DNA of 64,000 bases from Paralvinella palmiformis (lineage: Eukaryota; Annelida; Polychaeta; Terebellida; Alvinellidae): the NCBI GenBank assembly GCA_025642065.1, contig JAODUP010000456.1:437501-501500 (forward strand). The letters are read 5' to 3'. The notes under the pieces are model-generated. The model saw only the letters and a program-made list of their open reading frames with translations. It made no database searches and was not told the DNA's origin. How positions within the stretch are numbered: the first letter of the stretch is position 1; each line of letters opens with the position of its first letter. Made by a program: the position numbers and the translations under genes. Shown here piece after piece: positions 34,554 to 46,047 of this stretch.

Positions 34554-35115
34554 CGTATCTTTAATAAAGCGCCCTCATTACTACCAGGAACGATTCAAAG
34601 TGTTGTAGACCGATAACTCAAATAAGATATATGTAAAAACCAAATGAGAGATTTAAGTGATAATTAATATTTATATGTGAAAGCAAATTGAAACAGGTGT
34701 GTTTTAAGAACAGATTTAAAATTCCATAAAGTGGGGGCTGGAACACTAAATATACAACCGCAATATGACTTAATCCGATTCGTAGACACCAGCATATCAA
34801 TATTATCCGACCGGATGGCCTGAACTTTCTAATGGACACCAGTTCACAGATGGTATTCTGGCGCCATATCATTGAATGGTTAATAAGGTATTAGTAAACT
34901 CTTTAAATGAATATACTTTCTAACAGGTAGCCAATGTAACTTTTGAGTAGTTAGGGTGTTGTGAGTTACATAGTCTATACGAAATGTAGCACAGGCAATA
35001 AAAGTAATAGGTGCTTCTTGTGTTAAACAATGTTTTTAGATAGTGGTAGTAGGCCGCTCGTGATATATGACATAGTCATACATATTATCTCATTTGTTAA
35101 AAATAACCCTTAAAG
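34497..35115 (-). mobile_element. LINE family B, minus-strand copy
   Basis: The 3' tail is (ATT)n on the minus strand (34498-34551). The RT tail is decayed, with fragments matching the 27075-27443 protein (L-W-N, K-H-T-C-F-N). The 5' part to about 35115 encodes the region before L-D-Y and matches 45000-45120. Confidence 0.78.
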
Positions 35116-35291
35116 TTCTTTACAGACACATTATGAGGTAATGGAAGATGCAAAATCTGAAATACTAGTGAAGCCAAATAGATCAAATTTATGTTATCAC
35201 CATATGAGATTAAAAGATTTTTTAGTCATCCTCAATCAAATATCAGAAAATACTTGAAAAGATAGAAATTTAATTAACTGTCAGGATCCAG

Positions 35292-35349
<58 letters not shown>

Positions 35350-35865
35350 CTGTGTGTCATCGGCCTATAAATTATATCTAACGCTATATCCCTGTCTATT
35401 TGTTTAATATTTTATTAGATGCTCCTTTTATCTATTACACCTTTGTAAGATTTATCGTCATATTCCGATAGATGATTTTTTTAAATATACGATAAGATGG
35501 ATGTTTGGGCGTGTTTACAAAAAGTCATATTAATGTTGATATATGATATTATATTTATCTATGAAACCTACCAGGCATTTATATTTAGAGAAGATGCTAG
35601 GATACTGTCTGACATCTATGAGTCTCTATTTAGGTGTTCTCCTTATTAATTGTTTAGACCAGAAATGGCCACCATAAGCTATATTTGAACATTCAATCTT
35701 TGGCAAAAAAAACGAATAGGCTAAATATTTAGAATCTTAATAACGATTTCATCTTTAATCGATCTGTTTTAATTAGAGACGGGAATCAATTCTCATTTTA
35801 AATCCCAAGCTGTCAATTAAGTCAATGGTAACTAATTTCTAAATGCACTTACTTGTATAAGGTGG

Positions 35866-35926
<61 letters not shown>

Positions 35927-36741
35927 TAAGTTAGTAGAATGGGGGTGTTGTTCAAGTTAGTTTAGTTATTAGGGAAAAAAGTACCTATAAAAACATGATG
36001 TTCTTGAAACTCATTGTTTTATCAGAAGTATCGAAATTCAGAAGATGAATATTAAAGTTACCAAAACAAATATTTACTGTCGAAATTACATCATTAACAT
36101 CTGCTACGTTTAGTACGAATACATTAACATTCACTTTAGGTGATGTTTTTGGCTTGTATATAACGTTTGTTATAATTGTTTCATTTGACTTAGACTCCAC
36201 TTTCACAAAGATTGATTTCAAGAAATGTGAAATAAATAAAGATATTAGATTGTTTATAAACATTCAAGAGTCAAGCTCTCTCGTGTCGTGGATGTTTTGG
36301 GATCGATATTAAATTTAAATCGATCATCTCCCCATAAATTATAGCTAATTGTATCATGAACTAAACTATTTTAGTTAAATAAATTATGTCATAAGAACAC
36401 ATTTAAACTTTGTCAGTTGATATAAAATATTGATAAACAACTGTCTGCTAGATTTGTAATCTCAACGAATTGATCAACCGTAAATTAAATAATTGCAATT
36501 AAGTTATACGCATTCTTTAAACTTAGACTCAACGTGATTACATTTTAATAAACTTATTAATTATAAAATGATATAAAATCATATTTATGTCAATTTTTAA
36601 GCAGGTTCCATGGCATCAGTAATATTATACTTATAGGTATACATCAAAGGACCAAGATACTCGTCTGATATAAGCTTTTTTTAAATATACAAACGAAAGG
36701 GAATCAATTATTTCAGGGCTATTTTGTGACCGGATTTAAGC
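35116..36741. other. AT-rich sequence with two (TA)n runs
   Basis: (TA)n at 35293-35348 and 35870-35922. The frame at 35985-36263 on the minus strand (Asn/Ile/Val-rich) resembles an N-terminal LINE endonuclease peptide only vaguely; not called. Confidence 0.5.
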
Positions 36742-36743
36742 TG

Positions 36744-39019
36744 ATAATATATTGTAATACTACAAAAAAAGGTAATATATTGTAATACTACAAAAAAGGC
36801 AATAGATTGTAATACTACAAAAAAGGCAATAGATTGTAATACTACAAAAAAGGGAATAGAATGTAATACTACAAAAAAGGGAATAGATTGTAATACTACA
36901 AAAAAGGGAATATATTGTAATACTACAAAAAAAAGGTAATAGGTTGTAATACTACAAAAAAGGGAATAGATTGTAATACTACAAAAAAAGGTAATAGATT
37001 GTAATACTACAAAATAGGGAATAGATTGTAATACTACAAAAAAGGGAATATATTGTAATACTACAAAAAAAAGGTAATAGATTGTAATACTACAAAAAAG
37101 GGAATAGATTGTAATACTACAAAAAAAGGGAATAGATTGTAATACTACAAAATAGGGAATAGATTGTAATACTACAAAATAGGGAATAGATTGTAATACT
37201 ACAAAATAGGGAATAGATTGTAATACTACAAAAAAAAGGTAATAGATTGTAATACTACAAAAAAGGGAATAGATTGTAATACTACAAAAAAGGGAATATA
37301 TTGTAATACTACAAAAAGGAATAATTGTAATACTACAAAAAAGGTAATAGATTGTAATACTACAAAAAAGGGAATAGATTGTAATACTACAAAATAGGGA
37401 ATAGATTGTAATACTACAAAAAAGGGAATATATTGTAATACTACAAAAAAAAGGTAATAGATTGTAATACTACAAAAAAGGGAATAGATTGTAATACTAC
37501 AAAAAAAGGTAATAGATTGTAATACTACAAAATAGGGAATAGATTGTAATACTACAAAATAGGGAATAGATTGTAATACTACAAAATAGGGAATAGATTG
37601 TAATACTACAAAAAAAAGGTAATAGATTGTAATACTACAAAAAAGGGAATAGATTGTAATACTACAAAAAAGGGAATATATTGTAATACTACAAAAAAAA
37701 GGTAATAGATTGTAATACTACAAAAAAGGTAATAGATTGTAATACTACAAAATAGGGAATAGATTGTAATACTACAAAAAAGGGAATATATTGTAATACT
37801 ACAAAAAAAAGGTAATAGATTGTAATACTACAAAAAAGGGAATAGATTGTAATACTACAAAAAAAGGTAATAGATTGTAATACTACAAAATAGGGAATAG
37901 ATTGTAATACTACAAAATAGGGAATAGATTGTAATACTACAAAATAGGGAATAGATTGTAATACTACAAAAAAAAGGTAATAGATTGTAATACTACAAAA
38001 AAGGGAATAGATTGTAATACTACAAAAAAGGGAATATATTGTAATACTACAAAAAAGGTAATAGATTGTAATACTACAAAAAAGGTAATAGATTGTAATA
38101 CTACAAAATAGGGAATAGATTGTAATACTACAAAAAAGGGAATATATTGTAATACTACAAAAAAAAGGTAATAGATTGTAATACTACAAAAAAGGGAATA
38201 GATTGTAATACTACAAAAAAGGGAATATATTGTAATACTACAAAAAAAAGGTAATAGATTGTAATACTACAAAAAAGGTAATAGATTGTAATACTACAAA
38301 ATAGGGAATAGATTGTAATACTACAAAATAGGGAATAGATTGTAATACTACAAAAAAGGGAATATATTGTAATACTACAAAAAAAAGGTAATAGATTGTA
38401 ATACTACAAAAAAGGGAATAGATTGTAATACTACAAAAAAGGGAATATATTGTAATACTACAAAAAAAAGGTAATAGGTTGTAATACTACAAAAAAGGGA
38501 ATAGATTGTAATACTACAAAAAAAGGTAATAGATTGTAATACTACAAAATAGGGAATAGATTGTAATACTACAAAAAAGGGAATATATTGTAATACTACA
38601 AAAAAAAGGTAATAGATTGTAATACTACAAAAAAGGGAATAGATTGTAATACTACAAAAAAGGGAATATATTGTAATACTACAAAAAAAAGGTAATAGGT
38701 TGTAATACTACAAAAAAGGGAATAGATTGTAATACTACAAAAAAAGGTAATAGATTGTAATACTACAAAATAGGGAATAGATTGTAATACTACAAAAAAG
38801 GGAATATATTGTAATACTACAAAAAAAAGGTAATAGATTGTAATACTACAAAAAAGGGAATAGATTGTAATACTACAAAAAAGGGAATAGATTGTAATAC
38901 TACAAAAAAGGGAATATATTGTAATACTACAAAGAAGGTAATATATTGTAGTACTACAAGCTGGTGATATATTGTAGTACTACAAGCTGGTTATATATTG
39001 TAGTACTACAAGCTGGTGA
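36744..39019. repeat. 2.3-kb satellite-like array of ~26-29-bp quasi-palindromic monomers
   Basis: Roughly 80 monomers built on ttgtaatactacaa followed by an A-rich spacer (aaaaagggaatagat, aaaaaaggtaatagat, aatagggaatagat). Spacer variants recur in a fixed order with a period near 350-360 bp (for example starts near 37428, 37788 and 38140), so there is a higher-order repeat. The last three monomers (38946-39019) differ: ttgtagtactacaa plus gctggtgatata. No gene. Confidence 0.95.
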
Positions 39020-39532
39020 TATACACTAAAGTATTGTCCGTCAGGTTCATTTGGTAGGATCGTCAGTACTGTTCCTGGTGTTGTCACTATTTCAGCGAAT
39101 GACGCACTAATATGTTTCAGAATATCGACAGAGTTAAGGATCCAAAAACATTTAATAAGAAGAAAAATGGCAAGAAAATTAATACAAAAAAGTACCATGT
39201 GTGTACTATACAGGTCAACAATATTGTTCATGACATTGTAATGAGTTTGAAGCTGTTCAGTTTAGCAATTGGATTTACTTCCTTAAACTATGATTTGTTT
39301 TTTGGGGGGGAAGGTGTTACACCAACTGATTTATCTTCTGATGAGAAGATACAGAATGACGCAGAGGTTGATGATACACATTGTGTCATTGTAATCATTA
39401 TTGTTAAGATGTACATCGATAACAACACCAGTGTGATACTAATCTATTTTTTACAGATCCTGAATCAAATGTTTGGTACGTTTTGGAAAACAGTTGCCAT
39501 GACTATCACTATCTAGTTAGACACCCTGAGGA
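39020..39532. other. Sequence without recognised gene
   Basis: The frame 39112-39516 (134 codons, Lys/Asn start, hydrophobic end) matches nothing I know. Confidence 0.4.
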
Positions 39533-40352
39533 TGAAAAGACATCCCGTTTCTATTACTTCCACGCACACGGTTTATGCAACCATCAATACAACAATAATT
39601 CACCTCGTTTATAAACCTAATTTTTCCAGTCTGCGTTCCTATTTCCTTGACCGGAAGTTGGGACCTGTTTGCCATAAAATCGGCGGCCGTGTTCAGTCTA
39701 GTTTTCTTTTAGGTCATAGGTTCGGATCAAACGCCAGAGATAAGCCGGGGGTTGCCGAATAGGCTAAATATAATAATAGTTAAGCTTATAATTTCCCGCC
39801 AAAAAAAACCCAACGCTTTAACAGTTATTTTAAATGTGTTTCTTACTCTTACCGATGAAATGGTATTCTTTTTGTATTACTTTAACTCCGACGGCTTATG
39901 TAACCAACGACACAGCAATATTCACCACGTTTATAAACCAGATTTTTCAATTTGAGTTCCCTTTTTCCACGACCGGAAGTTGGGACCCGTTTGCCATCAA
40001 TTCGGCGGCTGTGTTCGGTCTAGTTTTCTTTCAGGTCAATGGACGGGAAATTAAACTGTTATTATATTTAGCCTGTTCGACAACCCCCCGGTCTCAGGCG
40101 TTTGATCCAAACTAAACTAGATCTACGGACTTACATAAAACGACATTTACATATTTTATGGCATATAATAGGAGAGAAATAATACAGATTGTCTTCACAC
40201 ACAACATTATAATGTACACATCACAATAAATGTCCGTATTCGCAGATTCAAAACTCGAAGCGCAGCCGCTTCAACGTTGCCTTTTCCCTTGCCGGTCATG
40301 GCGGCCCAATCAAACACCACTGAGTGCTCGGTCTAGTTTTCTTTTAGGTCAA
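39533..40352. mobile_element. Rearranged cluster of the 4390-4948 inverted-repeat element
   Basis: Three pieces: a right half (39533-39717, close to 4765-4940), a second, more complete right half (39721-40045), then an inverted left half (40046-40352) that is the reverse complement of 4390-4700. Each terminus shows ggtctagttttctttyaggt. No transposase. Local frames are incidental. Confidence 0.85.
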
Positions 40353-42400
40353 CTAACTGCCACAAATGGTTTATCGGATCATTTCACTGTCATAACAGAA
40401 ATACAATTTAAAACCTAATCCAGTTGATTCTAAGTGTAATATTCTTTATCGGTATATTTACAACATTCATATTCTTACGTTTAATGATGACATAGTACAA
40501 TCTGAACTTATTACTAACCCTAAATCTTACTTATCGCAAGTATGTAAACAATACCACACTACACCTAAATCTGTACTTGACAGACACACACCTGTCGGAT
40601 CAAAAACACCTGCATCTTGGATGTACCCTGATACTATTAATGCTGGTTGGTTTTGGTTTTGTTGTTCGGGGAGAATCCCCAGGCTGTCGCTTAATCAGCA
40701 CAACCTCTATGTTGGAGTGGTTGAGAAAACTCCTCCCCCACCACTCACAGGGGAGACAGTACGGAAAGATGGAGCCGAAATACCCTGAGGGTGGTCACTG
40801 CCAGAGTATTTTACGTCCTCAGTGGGTTTTTACCATCCCCCTTTATTTTAAATAATTCAGTGGAGACGGCAGCGCCATTTAACGTGGTCAGCCACCCACG
40901 ATGTTGTGAGCCGAGAAATTAATCCCTGGAAAAGTTTCGACCTCTTGCGGGGTTCGAACCTGCGACCGTTGGCACCAAGTGCCGGGTGCTTAACCACTAG
41001 GCCACGGAGCTCACTATTATTAATGCTAAATGCGTCGCCGCTATTTATAACGCATATGGAGGAAATCGCGCATACAATTTAACGGGTATACTAAACAGTG
41101 CCATTTCTGCAAAAGACTCGTGAATAAAGCCAAATCTGACTTTTATAGAAACATGATCTTCAACAACTCCCCATAGAAAGGCGTCTGTTTCTCTGCCGGC
41201 TCGTGATTCAACTAATAAATCACTTAAACTGTAACCATTTGTCTAATGTTTTTCAGTCTGCTTACAAATGTTTTAATCTAAAAAAAACTGCTCTATTGAA
41301 GTTCACAACGACATATCACTAAACATGGACACGGGAAAGGTCACAGCACTAACACTATTATATTTATCTGCCGCTTTTTGACACTATTGATTATTCTGGT
41401 CTTCTAGATCCCCTCTCTGATTGGTATGGCATATCAGGCACGTCACCTACCTGGATCCATTCATTACTAATGAATAGGCTTCAATCAATACAAATAAGAA
41501 ACTGTTTTCAGAGGCAGTTCCCATATTTTGCGGATCTTTCTGTTACATGGCTAGGTGACTGTCCGAGTGATATCTCTGGCTGGTTGACAAACAACAGACT
41601 TAGGATCAATGCAGACAAAACAGATTTCATTAGTACAGGTACATCAAGACAACACAGCACACTTACTAGTTTCTTCATTACGTCCATCCTTAGTCATAAC
41701 ATCACACCATTACACAATGTACTTAATCTTGGTGTTACATTTGATAGCGATTTTAATTTCAGAAAATTAAATGTCTGACATGTCTGACATGTCGCTCCTG
41801 TTTCTATCATATTCGTGACTTTCGCCGTATTCGACGCTATATTTTCTTTCAGTCGCAACAACCATTACTACAGCACTCATTACTAGTAGCCTTGATTTTT
41901 GCAACTCTCTATTTTATAACATTGCATCAAAGCATATTGCAAAACTGCAATGTGTTAATAACTTCTTAGCTAGGGTTCTCACACGGTCTCTTCTGTTTTC
42001 TCATTCTATGCCACTCCTGAAATCACATAATTGGTTCTCGCATCATTTTCAAACTCTGTGCCATTTCTTATCAAACTCTTTTTGGGGGGGAGAACCCTCT
42101 ACCACCCAAGCTAAGAGAACTCCGATCATCTGGTTTTCACTTGCTGTCTGTTGCCAGGGCTAAAATTCATTCTGGATCAATGCCTTTTTCTGTTGCTGTC
42201 CCTACTATTTGAAAATCGCTCCTTTTCAATATTCAATAAAAGTTTTCACTGCATCCGATCATTTGTTGATGAATTTTGCCTCGTATCTTGACTATATGAT
42301 AGCGCACCCCTGTACTAAGTGCGCCACTAATCTCGATTATTTTCGGGGATATTGCTGCTACAGAAGTTTATTGTTATTATTTATTTATTTATAATAATTA
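40353..42400 (+). mobile_element. LINE family E, decayed, split by a SINE
   Basis: The endonuclease end reads N-G-L-S-D-H-F-T-V-I (40370-40400). Before and after the SINE the frame reads W-M-Y-P-D-T-I-N-A then K-C-V-A-A-I-Y-N-A-Y-G-G. RT remnants are L-Y-L-S-A-A-F with D-T-I-D-Y (41360-41390), W-L-T-N-N-R-L-R-I-N-A-D-K-T-D-F (41580-41630) and L-G-V-T-F-D-S-D-F. The catalytic F-A-D-D region is lost. The 3' end is an AT-rich tail near 42365-42410. CR1/L2/Rex-like; inactive. Confidence 0.8.
40645..41017 (-). mobile_element. SINE family 2, full copy with target-site duplication
   Basis: On the minus strand the head reads ccgtggcctagtggttaagc (A box) and caggttcgaaccccgc (B box). The body matches 343-654. 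The tail is an A/C-rich run (complement of ggttggttttggttttg). The flanks 40635-40644 and 41018-41027 are both tattaatgct. Insertion is in the family-E LINE, whose frame is restored on removal. Confidence 0.92.
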
Positions 42401-42664
42401 TTATTATTATTCTCTCGTTATGAGGAATAATTTCAGTCTCCTGTAGATAACTCCTTATCATGATAGTTTTGTCTAATACTTTCTAAACTACATGATCATA
42501 ACCTTTCCCTTATAACTATTACTACAATCTCTTTTGGGTTAATTTTCATTATCGTTTTGATGACAGAACCTAATGAGTATGACATATTGTAGACGTATGT
42601 TAGATTATCTGTCCGCGATGACAACTATTCATTTTTTGCTCTAATTGAAGCATGAAGATATTAA

Positions 42665-42668
<4 letters not shown>

Positions 42669-42722
<54 letters not shown>

Positions 42723-42775
42723 CGTGTGTGTGTGTGTGTGTGTGCGCGTGCGTGTGTGTGCGTGCGCGCGTCATA
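42669..42775. repeat. (TA)n(TG)n/(CG)-rich microsatellite
   Basis: TA run, then TG repeats with interspersed CG, about 105 bp in all. Confidence 0.95.
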
Positions 42776-44134
42776 CGTAAAAAGATTTCATAGGATAGAA
42801 ATATGTCATACGGTACATAGATGTCATGCGGTACATGGATGTCATACTGTTGTCGCGATAATAATTAGTTACGCCAGGAGTTGGCGACATCTGGTGAATA
42901 GTTTATTTGCTGAAATTGATCTCTAATGAGCGAAGTTAGAACCGATGAAATTTTAGTGTTCTTTTGCAGAAGTATTCCCATGAGGAGGTTTATATGTATC
43001 ATTTAATCGAATATAGGTGGCCTAAAGAGGTATAAACAATTAAATTAAATTTTCTCTTATGTAATGATATGTAATTTAGCCAGGTTTTGATAATACAAGT
43101 TGTGTTAAATGTTCTAAGCATTAAGTACAACACACGTGCCGGGCGATAACGGAGTATATTTCGAATACTCTCCTATAACTAAGATGTAAAACGTGTAGAA
43201 AGTTTTAGATGTTTATAATCATTTAATATTCAGGCCAAGGTGTTATATCAAACAATGTATATGTAAATAGAAGTGATGTCCTGCAAATGAGAATAATATT
43301 TTTTTTTGTTTATTGTCAAATGACTAAAGGAGCTAAAATAGTCTTAATATGTGTAAAGTGATTAATTGTAGAGATGTTTTGTACCTTTTTCATTGTAGTT
43401 TCAAGCAAAGATTCACAGAAATAATCACTTCAGCATATAATACAAATAGAACATGGCAGTAATTAGATATACGTCACGTGATACCAACAGTCTGTCTAAT
43501 GATGCAAAGTAAACTACATAAGATCTGATACAAATAGAACTTGGAAGTAATCCGAGATATGTCATGTGATGCCAGAGATGTTATACTCCAGAAAGAATTA
43601 CTTATCCCACACAATACATAAGCTCTAACACACTTTTCTTTTATATTAAGTCGCGAATATTGAATTAATGTGTGAATACCATTAAATATAGTGTATGTTA
43701 TTTTCAATTTGTATCAGAGTCGGATCATTCACCATTTAAAACTTATACTCCAATTTAGTCCACAATAAAATCTCCTAAATTATCTCCAATAAAATAGCAA
43801 CAAATAAATATCGATTTGAAATTACGCTAAAAAAAGAACAAATAAGTTCTGTAATTGATGATCTTACATGAAAAGAAGCTACAGAAAATGATTATAAACA
43901 AAACACACTAATTATAGTAAAATATGATAACTTTATGATGAATCAATTTCCATAAATCATGTTAGGGAGATGAACCGTGAACATTCAACGAAGTAGAACA
44001 ATAAACAGGTGGAAATAAATAAATAATCAATCAATCAATTGATTATTCAATCAGGAAGACTATATATTACATGCGCAGTTAAGTATCGGACCAAAGATAT
44101 TAGATTTGTCCAAGGTTATAACTGTTGTTATGAT
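42776..44134. other. AT-rich sequence, no gene seen
   Basis: A short repeat (atagatgtcatgcggtacat) occurs twice near 42800-42850, and a pair of similar ~45-bp segments lies near 43450-43570. Nothing coding is recognised. Confidence 0.5.
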
Positions 44135-44193
44135 GATGATGATTGATGTTTTACGGCCATTTTTGTGCACAAGGTAGGCTAAATGGGCCGAAA
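44135..44193 (-). mobile_element. SINE family 1, 5'-truncated 59-bp copy
   Basis: Only the 3' end is present (complement includes gcccatttagcctacc and ggccgtaaaacatcaatc). The flanks 44123-44134 and 44194-44205 are identical (tgttgttatgat), so truncation occurred during insertion. Confidence 0.88.
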
Positions 44194-44256
44194 TGTTGTT
44201 ATGATTTCACTCGAACAATATTAACTATTAAATGAGTCTTACACTTGTATATAAAG

Positions 44257-44432
44257 CATGTAAACACGACATGTATTTACGACATGTATACACGGTATAT
44301 ATACACGACATGTATATACGGCGTGTATACTCTACATGTATACACGACATGTATACATGATATGTATACACGGTATGTTCATATGGCATGTATACATGAC
44401 ATGTATACACGGCATGTATATACGACATGTAT
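44257..44432. repeat. 13-bp palindrome-rich minisatellite
   Basis: About 13 units of cgacatgtataca, each containing the palindrome acatgt and most containing gtatac. Both strands stay open (44228-44479, 44245-44442), an artefact. Confidence 0.9.
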
Positions 44433-44499
44433 ACACATTTAACAAGAACGTTAATTAGAATTCGAAATAACTCCAACATTAACTTTAAAAGTGGGACAT

Positions 44500-45120
44500 A
44501 TTAATAATAAGAAGAATAATGTATATTTAATAACCCTTACTAGCAGAAGCCATTCAAATGCACTGTACAAATAATGCCCAAAATAATATGTCTGTAAATT
44601 TTTATTTATCTGTGAAAGCAATGTTGAACAGGAGTGTTTTTAGAACAGATTTAAACTTTTCAAGAGACGACGCATTTCTAATATCTGCCGGCAACCTATT
44701 CCACAAAATGGGGGCTGTAACACTAAACGCACAATCACTTGAGCTGAGATACAGGCACCTGCAATAGTATATTATTGGGTGACCTGAGTTTTCGGGATGA
44801 CTTACTAATGGACACCAATTCATATAGGTATTCGGGTGTTATGTCTTGAAATGTTGAAATGTATACGCTATCTAACAGGTAGCAAATGCATTTTTAAAGA
44901 AGTGGGGTGATATGATAATAGTTTTGAGTATTTGTCATTATGCGAGCTGCACTATTCTGAATTGACTGAAGGCGATTGATGTTATAATCAGTCTATACGA
45001 GATGTATCAATAATGCCTTTAAACAGTGGATGTTCCTAAGATGGTAGTAGGCAGCTCGGCATATTGATGTGACATGTTCATACATGTTAATACAGTGGTC
45101 AAAAATAACCTCTACATTTT
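44500..45120 (-). mobile_element. LINE family B, second minus-strand copy
   Basis: The frame 44602-44823 ends [19 protein letters not shown], then [12 protein letters not shown], almost the same as the copies at 27075 and 55132. The upstream part (to 45120) encodes A-E-L-P-T-T-I-L-type remnants. Inactive. Confidence 0.85.
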
Positions 45121-45398
45121 TACTGACCCATTAGGGTTAATCGATCATGCACCTATCAGTATTGCTTGTTTTTTAAAGGATTTAACACAATGTCGTGAAA
45201 CCAAATATATAATGTTTGTTTTATTATCATTTATTCTTAGAAGATTTTGAGTTATCTACAGTGGAACAAAAGTGTATAATTAGTATTACATATTTCTGTA
45301 GTATAATTAATTTAAATTATAAGCAGACGAGTATCTACTGGATACTTTTTTTCAAAATATTAATGGTGGCATAGCATTCCACTCAAATGTGTGATCTA

Positions 45399-45499
45399 TG
45401 AAAAACATCAATATTTGTCATCCAGGCAAAAACCTGAAGAGTTCCCAATGGAAGACATTAATATTTGTCATCCACGCAAATACGTGAACAGTTTGCAAT
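45399..45499. repeat. 50-bp minisatellite, left fragment
   Basis: Two units (gacattaatatttgtcatcc then acgcaaatacgtgaacagtt). Further units lie at 51017-51130, on the other side of the LINE and the element inside it. Confidence 0.8.
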
Positions 45500-46047
45500 T
45501 TAATGTACGCGGATGATACCTGTATCATAGCTCCCGTACCTTCAGCTCTCCATGAACTGCGTTATATTTCTGCCGACTTTGCTGTTTCGAATTTTATTTT
45601 TTAATGAGAAAAGTGTACGTGTTTCAAACCAAATTCACTGAATGGTTTATTTGTACCTAATCTCTGCCTTGATGATGTACCTCTGACTTTAGTGACAAAT
45701 AACAAATATTTAGCTGTAATTATACATGACAAACATCACAATGATGATGATATCATGAGATATATTTAATCACTTTACTCAAGAGGGAATATGATTATCA
45801 GTCGCTTCAAAACATGTTCCTCCAGTATTAAAGTAAAGGTATTTAGAATATTCCTTTGCAACGCCTATGGCTGTCATTTGTGGTCAACGTATAAACAATA
45901 TACGCATAAGCGCGTTGTAGTGGCCTTTAATAATATATACAGAAAATTATTTGGTATTTTAAGAGGCAAGAGTGTATCTAGAATGTATGTCAATAATAAT
46001 TTTGATTATTTTGGGATGCTGGTTTGCAAAAACGTTTATAGTTTTAA
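45500..46047 (+). mobile_element. LINE family A, copy 3, left part
   Basis: Begins at the Y-A-D-D motif (atgtacgcggatgatacc) and continues through K-Y-L-A-V-I-I-H-D-K and R-K-L-F-G-I-L-R-G (frame 45791-46174 in part). It breaks at gttttaa (46041-46047). The missing 3' end is at 50807-51016. Confidence 0.88.

Noticed and set aside
36744..39019. Regular repeats resembling a CRISPR array
   Set aside because: The spacers are near-identical A-rich variants, not unique sequences. There are no cas genes and the context is an animal genome.
39112..39516. 134-codon frame as a host gene
   Set aside because: Homopolymer-rich, no domain, and next to mobile element pieces.
40930..41015. A tRNA gene on the minus strand
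   Set aside because: It is the head of SINE family 2, followed by its body and flanked by a 10-bp duplication.
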